Below, piece by piece: positions 24,151-30,187 of a DNA stretch of 40,190 nt. Position 1 is the first letter of the stretch; each line of letters begins with the position of its first letter. The stretch is from Promethearchaeota archaeon (lineage in GTDB: Archaea; Asgardarchaeota; Thorarchaeia; Thorarchaeales; Thorarchaeaceae), in NCBI GenBank assembly GCA_027031765.1, contig JALVPN010000077.1, positions 1 through 40,190 on the forward strand, in the 5' to 3' direction. The position numbers were made by a program, and so were the translations under genes. The notes under the pieces are model-generated. The model worked only from the letters and a program-made list of their open reading frames with translations. It searched no databases and was not told the origin of the DNA.

Positions 24151-25365
24151 TCAGGCGGTCATGAGCACGCACGCGGATATGCGCTGGTAGAACTCACTTG
24201 CAGCGGTCTGGAGCACTTCAGGGGCGTCAGACATCGTGTGTATTTGCAGCTGACACTTCTTCGAGACCAGGTCACCGACCATCAGGACATGGAGGACGAC
24301 CTTCAGTCCCGTATAGCTACCTGTGCCAGCGGCCTTCAGGGATGCCATCAAGACACTGCTTTCACGACGGGTCTTGCAGTCGAAGGTGTGGAGGTTGCAC
24401 CTGTCGAGCATGTCCCTGATGGCCTCGAACATCGTCACGGGGTCTACAGGCACCTCGTGCTCACGACTCCACCCCTTCATGGCCCGCAGGAGAGTGGCCT
24501 CTTCAGATGGCGAGATGTTGAGTGGTTCCAGCCGCTCGAAAAATGTCCGGACGGTGCAGTTCCCCGCAGGTGCAGACGCCCGCTGGCCGTCGACATCTGT
24601 GAACACCACCAGCGGGACAATCTCTCCCTCTATGCACTCGCGTGTCGCTGACATCTCAAACGTGACAGACCGTGCCTCTCCAGGTCCAATACGTGGGACT
24701 GTCCGCACAGTGCCATCGACCGGTCTCAGGCTGTCGGCCGGGTAGGCGAGCAGGCGTACGTCCACGTCAGTGATTGGGCCCTGCGTGTCATTCGACACCC
24801 GGATCCTGAAGGTGACAGTCCCATCATTGACTGAGAGCTCGTTTGAGACTGAAACATCCATCCTCGTCCGGATGGGCACGGGGTCTAAGGACATGGGCGC
24901 GGCAGGCTGGGAAACTGCTGTGGAAACGACCACCTGTGGGCGCTGACTCCCGGGTGTCCCCTGAGTGTGAGAATGGAGCACGGCCCACTCGTGTGCATAC
25001 TCAGCTGCCTGCACTACCATCTCCAGAGGGTCGTCTTGGGCCAAGGCGAGGGTGTCCGACACCCCACTGGGGTCGATGGTGGTGAGGAAGACAAGGGCTG
25101 CTGCGCGTACCTCTCCGGTGTCGTCATGACAGGCAATCTCAAGGCCCCCAATGGCCTCGGGCCCAAACTCAGCAAGCCGACATACAGCAAGGAGCCGGGT
25201 CTCAGGCTCGCCCGCGAGAGATGCGTCCTTGCATGCCTGTAGAGACCTCAAGCCCGACAGCATACGCGAGAGAGGGGGGTCAGACTCCTCAAGAAAGAGG
25301 GCCCGTCGTAGGCGTGAGAGGATGCCGCCAGAGTCATCAGGTGTGTTCTCCATGCCCGGACTCAT
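24151..25365 (-). CDS. HEAT-like solenoid protein with an adaptin-appendage-like C-terminal region
   Basis: The 404-residue protein has three parts. Residues about 15-135 are short paired helices that look like HEAT repeats (RLLAVCRLAEFGPEAIGGLE, VRAAALVFLTTIDP, MVVQAAEYAHEW). A Pro/Ser/Gln linker (about 136-170) follows. Residues about 171-280 are a beta-sandwich (VTFRIRVSNDTQGPITDVDVRL). Residues about 285-404 form a mixed alpha/beta domain (VTMFEAIRDML, then four strands ending QLQIHTMSD). Solenoid, hinge, Ig-like sandwich and platform is the order found in the ear region of coatomer gamma and AP adaptins, and the pattern here resembles the gamma-COP appendage. This rests on reading the sequence by eye; remote-homology or structure comparison is needed. 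It starts at ATG 25365, about 10 bases after the predicted transcription start. Confidence 0.75.
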   Translation of the reverse strand: MSPGMENTPDDSGGILSRLRRALFLEESDPPLSRMLSGLRSLQACKDASLAGEPETRLLAVCRLAEFGPEAIGGLEIACHDDTGEVRAAALVFLTTIDPSGVSDTLALAQDDPLEMVVQAAEYAHEWAVLHSHTQGTPGSQRPQVVVSTAVSQPAAPMSLDPVPIRTRMDVSVSNELSVNDGTVTFRIRVSNDTQGPITDVDVRLLAYPADSLRPVDGTVRTVPRIGPGEARSVTFEMSATRECIEGEIVPLVVFTDVDGQRASAPAGNCTVRTFFERLEPLNISPSEEATLLRAMKGWSREHEVPVDPVTMFEAIRDMLDRCNLHTFDCKTRRESSVLMASLKAAGTGSYTGLKVVLHVLMVGDLVSKKCQLQIHTMSDAPEVLQTAASEFYQRISACVLMTA

Positions 25366-25398
25366 ATGCCCACTTCATACTGGGCCCACTTCTGAGGC

Positions 25399-25407
25399 GA
25401 TATAAGG
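25399..25407 (-). promoter_or_regulatory. TATA-like box for the HEAT/ear protein
   Basis: The minus strand reads CTTATATC, which predicts transcription start near 25376 and a leader of about 10 bases before the ATG at 25365. Confidence 0.5.
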
Positions 25408-25550
25408 TTATGGCACAACACAGCGGTGCAGTGGCACCACACTGTTTTGTCGGCCGGGGGACTGAGGACGTAGAGGGCGCTGTGGAGCAGCAGCAGTACA
25501 AACAACATGAGAGTTGACACCCGGACTGACGACAGTGTTGCAACTAGCAA

Positions 25551-25558
25551 CTTTTTAG
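25551..25558 (+). promoter_or_regulatory. TATA-like box for the WD40 gene
   Basis: CTTTTTAG predicts transcription start near 25581, followed by a leader that contains a run of ten C (25585-25594) and a five-codon open frame (25598-25615) overlapping the main start. Confidence 0.45.
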
Positions 25559-25611
25559 GGGAATACCGTCATAGCGAGCTACGACCCCCCCCCCACCATG
25601 AGGCGCATCAT

Positions 25612-26742
25612 ATGAGCGAGCACGAACTCACACTGTTCTTGAGACCAGAGACCATCAAGCCGCCTGCCGAGCACGGCTCCGAGCTCACACGGAGGATTGC
25701 ACTGAACCATGCAGGCCGATTGATTGCTGTGGGAATGCAGGACAAGAGCATCCGGCTATACGATGCAACCAACTTCGAGGAGATCCAGAAGCTCCAGGAC
25801 AACTTCCTGAGCACGGCTCTGGCATTCAGTCCACGAGGGGACACTGTGGCATCTGGTGGTGTCGACAGGGTGGTAAAGATATGGGACATAAGGACGGGCG
25901 AGGTGCTCACGACACTGGAAGGGCACACATACCCGATTCTCGGGCTCTCGTTCTCACCTGACGGTAGCAGGCTCCTCTCAGCCAGCGGAGACACGACGCT
26001 CATAGTCTGGGATCTCAACAGTGGCACCGAGTCCAGCAGGCTCAGGGGCCACAAGTTATACGTCATGTCCTGCGACTGGCATCCAGAGGACGACCTCGTC
26101 GTGTCGGGGGCTGTCGACGCCACCATTGCACTGTGGGACCCGAACACTGGCAAGATGTTGGGCCAGTACGGCGAACACAGGACCGCGGTCCATGTGGTCA
26201 GGTTCTCCCCACAGGGTGACAGGCTCCTGTCCACATCATCGGACATGACGTGCAAGGTCTGGGACGTGGGCGGGGAGAGCGTCAGGCCCGTGCACACCCT
26301 TCAGGGGCACACAGCAGAGGTGAGGACGGCCACATGGAGCAGTGACGGAGAGCTCATCGCCTCAGGGTCCAGTGAGAAGGAGCTCTTCCTCTGGTCACTG
26401 GACTCACTGCAGGTGGAGGGGGAGGCACGTACAGCTGGGGAGATTGACGGGATAGAGTGGTTCCCTAGCAAGAAGGAGTTCGTCACAGCCGACAGTTCGG
26501 GGGCAATTACCCGCTGGCGCGTACAGGAGCTGTCCATTGTCCTGGCGCCATTCCGCGACCTGCTGGCAGAAATCCAGGCAGACAGCACAGGGGCGCACCG
26601 TGAGGAGCACATCCGCCAGTTTGACGACCTCGTGCAGCGCTACGGTGAGGAGACCCTGAAGGACAAGAGGGTGTTCTATCTGATGTGGCAGTGCAAGCGT
26701 GCACTGGGGCTCCTCAAGGGCAGACCAGCCGGTACACGGTGA
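25612..26742 (+). CDS. WD40 beta-propeller protein
   Basis: The protein has 376 residues from the ATG at 25612; the frame continues to 25507 but lies upstream of the transcription start. It has seven WD40 repeats (about residues 25-325), each ending in a pattern such as VKIWDI, LIVWDL, IALWDP, CKVWDV, LFLWSL or ITRWRV, with GH dipeptides such as LEGHTYPIL and LRGHKLYV. A helical C-terminal tail of about 55 residues (from LAPFRDLLAEIQ) is added, as in some coat and scaffold propellers. It probably provides a protein-binding platform. It stands between two genes for Ras-like GTPases and next to a HEAT/ear gene. It is convergent with the second GTPase gene, 16 bases away. Confidence 0.92.
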   Translation: MSEHELTLFLRPETIKPPAEHGSELTRRIALNHAGRLIAVGMQDKSIRLYDATNFEEIQKLQDNFLSTALAFSPRGDTVASGGVDRVVKIWDIRTGEVLTTLEGHTYPILGLSFSPDGSRLLSASGDTTLIVWDLNSGTESSRLRGHKLYVMSCDWHPEDDLVVSGAVDATIALWDPNTGKMLGQYGEHRTAVHVVRFSPQGDRLLSTSSDMTCKVWDVGGESVRPVHTLQGHTAEVRTATWSSDGELIASGSSEKELFLWSLDSLQVEGEARTAGEIDGIEWFPSKKEFVTADSSGAITRWRVQELSIVLAPFRDLLAEIQADSTGAHREEHIRQFDDLVQRYGEETLKDKRVFYLMWQCKRALGLLKGRPAGTR

Positions 26743-26758
26743 CCCCGTAACCCCCGGT

Positions 26759-27286
26759 TCACTGCTTCGTCGCGTCAATCATTAGTCGACAGAGCATGGC
26801 GAATGCCTCTTCTACATTCTCTCCTGTCAACGCACTCGACTCAACATAGAGAAAACCATTGGCCTCCGCATACTCCTTGCCCTCGTCGGTTGCGACCACC
26901 CTGCTGTCGGTAAGGTCCACCTTGTTTGCTACGACCACCATCGGTACTTCCCGCCCGATATTGCTGAAACCCTCCTCTTTCCACCGGTCGAGGTTCAGGA
27001 AGGTGCGTCGCCGGGTCACATCAAAGACCAAGAGGCCCCCACGAGCACCCCTATAGAACCCCTGCCTGACGACTTCGAAACGGGGCTGTCCTGCAAGATC
27101 CCAGACTTGGAGCACGACGTTTGCGTCACGGTCGAGCAGTGACACCCTCTTGATTGCAAAGTCGGAGCCAATGGTACGTTTGTAGTCGGCCTCAAAAAAG
27201 TCCTGTGTGAACCGCAGGGTCAGTGCTGTCTTCCCGACCGCGCCGTCCCCAAGCATGACGACCTTGAACCGGTACTCAGCGGGCAT
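26759..27286 (-). CDS. Second Ras/Rab-like small GTPase
   Basis: The protein is about 175 residues from the ATG at 27286; an ATG at 27295 is nearly as likely. G motifs: G1 GDGAVGKTA, G2 Thr in RTIGSDF, G3 WDLAGQP (with the catalytic Gln, Pro where Glu is usual), G4 NKVD, G5 ESSAL. The effector-side segment FYRGARGGLLVFDVTRR is Rab/Ras-like. The C-terminus (RLMIDATKQ) has no cysteine for lipidation. It is not a close copy of the first GTPase, so the pair is not a recent duplication. It is divergent from the Roadblock gene, with about 280 bases between starts, and convergent with the WD40 gene. Confidence 0.93.
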   Translation of the reverse strand: MPAEYRFKVVMLGDGAVGKTALTLRFTQDFFEADYKRTIGSDFAIKRVSLLDRDANVVLQVWDLAGQPRFEVVRQGFYRGARGGLLVFDVTRRRTFLNLDRWKEEGFSNIGREVPMVVVANKVDLTDSRVVATDEGKEYAEANGFLYVESSALTGENVEEAFAMLCRLMIDATKQ

Positions 27287-27311
27287 GTGACACACATCCT
27301 CGGTGGCTCAC

Positions 27312-27325
27312 GGGTCGCGAGACCC
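27312..27325. promoter_or_regulatory. GNRA-type hairpin beside the GTPase promoter
   Basis: GGGTC and GACCC pair across the loop GCGA, giving a five-base-pair stem. The TATA-like box of the second GTPase follows immediately (27325-27331). It may be an operator or only a chance palindrome. Confidence 0.35.
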
Positions 27326-27331
27326 TATAAT
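27325..27331 (-). promoter_or_regulatory. TATA-like box for the second Ras-like GTPase
   Basis: The minus strand reads TTATAG within ATTATAG. The spacing predicts transcription start close to 27301, making the ATG codons at 27295 or 27286 nearly leaderless. Confidence 0.45.
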
Positions 27332-27516
27332 CGTGACGCAGTCCAATGGCAGGACGCAAGTCGCTAGCGCAGGCCTCCCTTTTGAAGATTGCCTATTGCA
27401 ACAAAGAGATGCGTGTTGCCTCCGACCAGTAGCGGCAGCACGCACTACTGACGGTGGCGGCACGTACATGCGCACTGGTCGTTGTTGCGCAGCATGTGGG
27501 TCATTGAGGCCAGTAT

Positions 27517-27525
27517 TGTTTAATA
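27517..27525 (+). promoter_or_regulatory. TATA-like box for the Roadblock gene
   Basis: TGTTTAATA predicts transcription start near 27548, and the GGGGTGA ribosome-binding site (27557-27563) then lies about 10 bases before the ATG at 27570. Confidence 0.5.
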
Positions 27526-27569
27526 GCAGATTGGAAGAGCAAGGTACTGCTGGCATGGGGTGAAACAGG

Positions 27570-27950
27570 ATGAAGCGACCGGACTACGTGTTACTCGCTG
27601 AGATACTTACCGAGATGAACATGGAGGGTGGCTACACGGCATCTATTCTTGCCAGGGCAGATGGTCTGCTCGTGGCCTCTGCAAAGACCCCATCTGTGGA
27701 CCAGGACATTGTGGCCGCCATGGCCGGGTATGTGTCTGCGACCGTGGAGAGGATGCGGGACGAACTCGCACTCGGGAATGTGCATGACATCACCGTGAGG
27801 TGTTCAGAGGGCAAGGCGGTGTTCAAGAAGGTGCCGGTGACGGGGGAGGACCTGATCCTTGCAGCACTGATGCCAAGGGGGATACGATATCACGCGAGAC
27901 TCCTCGGCAAGACCGCGACAAAGATAGCGAGGATGTTCGGTAAGCAGTAG
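27570..27950 (+). CDS. Roadblock/LC7-domain protein
   Basis: The 126-residue protein reads as one Roadblock/LC7 domain: an amphipathic helix (LAEILTEMNME), a strand with SILARADGLLVASAK, a long helix (DIVAAMAGYVSATVERMRDEL), two strands (VHDITVRCSEGKAVFKKV) and a last helix. Domains of this kind dimerise and bind Ras-like GTPases, acting as GAP, GEF scaffold or membrane platform (MglB, Ragulator, dynein light chain). It lies opposite the promoter of a Ras-like GTPase gene and is therefore a likely partner. The start has a good ribosome-binding site (GGGGTGA). A basic C-terminal tail (LGKTATKIARMFGKQ) may be an added interaction surface. Confidence 0.88.
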   Translation: MKRPDYVLLAEILTEMNMEGGYTASILARADGLLVASAKTPSVDQDIVAAMAGYVSATVERMRDELALGNVHDITVRCSEGKAVFKKVPVTGEDLILAALMPRGIRYHARLLGKTATKIARMFGKQ

Positions 27951-28154
27951 GTAGGACGCACAGGTCGTGTCACGGTGGTGTCGTACTTCATCCCCACAGT
28001 GCCACACGGCACCATGCAAGAGGACACTGTGTCTGGACGCGCACCTGCACAGCGCCGTACGACTTCTGGACTACAGTAGACATGGGGACTCTTGGCCAGC
28101 ACCAGCAGGTGGTCACAGGACAGTGGGCCTGACACGGGCAAGGTGAGGGGCCTG

Positions 28155-28166
28155 TCAAAAGATTCA
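28155..28166 (+). promoter_or_regulatory. TATA-like box for the redoxin-KaiC operon
   Basis: TCAAAAGATTCA, identical to the box before tgtA, predicts transcription start near 28187. The ribosome-binding site AGGAG (28209-28213) then lies in the leader. Confidence 0.45.
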
Positions 28167-28222
28167 AGAGAGTAGGTAGCACCACGCCCTTGATGTCACC
28201 TCAATCCTAGGAGTGCAGCTGA

Positions 28223-28546
28223 GTGGCGGAGAACACCGGAACGGCAGACACGGACAATGCGGACGGGGCAATTGAGATACTGTTCTTCAAGTCTGACAGC
28301 TGCCCGTTCTGCCCCCGGGCCGAGGAGGTGATCCGTGAGGTCATCGGGGAGTTCGACCCCGGCGTGTTCAGACTCGTCGTCATCAACGTCTCGGAGAAGC
28401 CGGAGGTCGCAGAGGAGTATGGCGTGTTTGCCCTGCCCACCGTCGTTGTGGGTGGCATGTCAGTGACTGGAGTCCCCGAACCCGAGATGCTGGTAAAGAT
28501 TATTCTCGGTTCAAGACTCTCAAGGAAAAGGAGAACGACCAGATGA
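28223..28546 (+). CDS. Thioredoxin/glutaredoxin-like protein with a CPFC active site
   Basis: The 107-residue protein has an acidic N-terminal extension of about 15 residues, then a thioredoxin fold with CPFC at 27-30 and the cis-Pro segment FALPTVVVGG (about 72-81). It should act as a thiol-disulfide carrier in the cytoplasm. The start is GTG with AGGAG upstream. Its stop overlaps the next start as ATGA, so it is translationally coupled to a KaiC-like ATPase. The coupling suggests redox input to the ATPase or its client, but no target is visible. A second redoxin gene lies at 37.0 kb next to nrdD. Confidence 0.88.
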   Translation: MAENTGTADTDNADGAIEILFFKSDSCPFCPRAEEVIREVIGEFDPGVFRLVVINVSEKPEVAEEYGVFALPTVVVGGMSVTGVPEPEMLVKIILGSRLSRKRRTTR

Positions 28547-29286
28547 GCAAGTTCACAATTGAGCGCGTCAGGACCGGCATCCCCGGTCTGGATGAGCTGA
28601 TTGAGGGCGGGTTCCCCAGAGGGGATACCATCCTTGTCGCAGGAAAGGCAGGCACTGGCAAGAGCATCCTTGCAGTGCAGTTCCTGTACAAGGGGGCAAC
28701 CGAGTACAACGAGCCCGGTGTGCTCGTGACTCTGGAAGAGCCGCCCCACCTGATAAAGAGGAATATGATGAGGTTTGGCATGGACCTCGAGAGACTGGAG
28801 AGGGAGGGACTGCTTGCAATAGTCGACCTGTCACCGTCCAAAGAGAGGACGCCGGTCATGGTCGGGGAGTATCCCAGTTTTGACCTCTCAGGACTGGAGG
28901 CAATAATCCTCAGTCATATCCGACGCATAAAGGCCAAGCGGGTGGTCATTGACACGCTCTCAATAATGGCATACAAGTTCCGGAGCAGGGACATCCTCCG
29001 GGAAGAGTTCTTCAAACTGTGTGCGAGCATTACCGGCGAGGGGTGCACCCTGTTGCTCACCAGCGAGATCCCGGCACAGGACACCGGACTCGGCGTCTTT
29101 GACATTGAGACCTTCCTCGCATCGGGAGTAATCGTCCTGTACAACGAGAAGATCAGCGAAACGTCACGTTCGCGCTCAATTGAAATACTCAAACTGCGCG
29201 GCTCAAAACACAGCTCACGTATCCACTCGATGCGGATAACCGACGAGGGGATCCGTGTATGGCCGGGTGAGATACCCGGACACTGA
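28543..29286 (+). CDS. KaiC-like RecA-fold ATPase (single domain)
   Basis: The 247-residue protein is a single KaiC/RAD55-type domain. It starts IERVRTGIPGLDELIEGGFPRGDTILVAG, with Walker A GKAGTGKS (34-41), a catalytic Glu pair near LVTLEEPP and Walker B RVVIDTLS. Relatives in archaea act in signalling, archaellum assembly (FlaH/ArlH) and recombination. Length and single-domain form separate it from the double-domain circadian KaiC. The gene is coupled to an upstream redoxin gene by an ATGA overlap. A second, more divergent member follows 30 bases downstream, so the two may form a hetero-oligomer. Confidence 0.9.
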   Translation: MSKFTIERVRTGIPGLDELIEGGFPRGDTILVAGKAGTGKSILAVQFLYKGATEYNEPGVLVTLEEPPHLIKRNMMRFGMDLERLEREGLLAIVDLSPSKERTPVMVGEYPSFDLSGLEAIILSHIRRIKAKRVVIDTLSIMAYKFRSRDILREEFFKLCASITGEGCTLLLTSEIPAQDTGLGVFDIETFLASGVIVLYNEKISETSRSRSIEILKLRGSKHSSRIHSMRITDEGIRVWPGEIPGH

Positions 29287-29316
29287 CCGACAACACTGTA
29301 GTGTGGAGTGTGACCT

Positions 29317-30024
29317 ATGAGGCCAGAAGTGAGGACAACAAGCAGGCGCCGCGCACTGACGGCACGGCCCATGATAGACGACCTTGTGAAGTTCGGCCAG
29401 TTGACACAGGTCTCGTACGTGCTTGTTGGCCCGCTGGGTTCCGGCAAGACCACATACGCTGAGGCGTTCATTGCCGAGGGGCTGAAGCAGGGCTTCCCTG
29501 GGGTGTTCGTCACCACGGACGTGTCGCCACGGGTCATAAGGAATGACATGAGCCGCCATGGATGGCCTGTGGAACGGTACGAGCAGTCAGGACAGATGGT
29601 GTTCATTGACGGGTACTCAGAACGGATGGGGGCACCAAAGATGGGCAGTGCCCGCGCCCTGACAAAGGTCGATGACATAAGCGAGCTCGGTATTGTGCTG
29701 TCCGAGGTCCTCGAAGGCCTTGTGGTGGCGCGCGTGGTCGTTGACAGCCTGTCGACCCTGATCCTCCACTCAGCACCCACCACCATGCCACGGGCTGTCC
29801 AGAGGCTGAGTGGCCGCATCACACAGAGCTCGCACAGCATAATGTACATCCTTGAAGAGGGTGTGCACGACGACAAGGTGTACGCTACATTCTCGTATCT
29901 CATGGACGCTGTGCTCAGGTTCCGACTCGTCGAACGTGAGGGACAGACAGTCCACCAGGTGCGGATGGAGCGGATGCGTGGCACAGAGGCCTCACGTGAG
30001 TGGCACGACTTTGTGCTCGAATGA
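29317..30024 (+). CDS. Second RAD55/KaiC-like ATPase
   Basis: The 235-residue protein has a basic N-terminal stretch (about 1-18), then a RecA-type core with Walker A VGPLGSGKTT (about 38-47), VFVTTDVSPRVIRNDM in place of the usual Glu-Glu region, and Walker B ARVVVDSLSTL. The family glutamates after the third strand are replaced (TTDVSP), so it may bind ATP but hydrolyse poorly. It lies 30 bases downstream of the first KaiC-like gene and could act with it. The ATG at 29317 is preceded by a weak ribosome-binding site; a start at the later ATG near MIDDLVKFG is possible. Confidence 0.82.
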   Translation: MRPEVRTTSRRRALTARPMIDDLVKFGQLTQVSYVLVGPLGSGKTTYAEAFIAEGLKQGFPGVFVTTDVSPRVIRNDMSRHGWPVERYEQSGQMVFIDGYSERMGAPKMGSARALTKVDDISELGIVLSEVLEGLVVARVVVDSLSTLILHSAPTTMPRAVQRLSGRITQSSHSIMYILEEGVHDDKVYATFSYLMDAVLRFRLVEREGQTVHQVRMERMRGTEASREWHDFVLE

Positions 30025-30137
30025 GAGGGCGGCCTGTCGTCGCAGGGTATCCCCTCTGGTCACCCCCTCATGGTCTGCAGCTGGGGATCCCGGGGCTGCC
30101 AACAAATCATCATGACACCAACCGGTGCGCTCTCAAA

Positions 30138-30147
30138 GTTTTTAATC
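30138..30147 (+). promoter_or_regulatory. TATA-like box for the alpha-solenoid gene
   Basis: GTTTTTAATC predicts transcription start near 30167, with the GAGGAG ribosome-binding site at 30174-30179 and the TTG start eight bases later. Confidence 0.5.
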
Positions 30148-30187
30148 AACCCCAGTCGAACTTCAGAAGGCTTGAGGAGAGCACACG

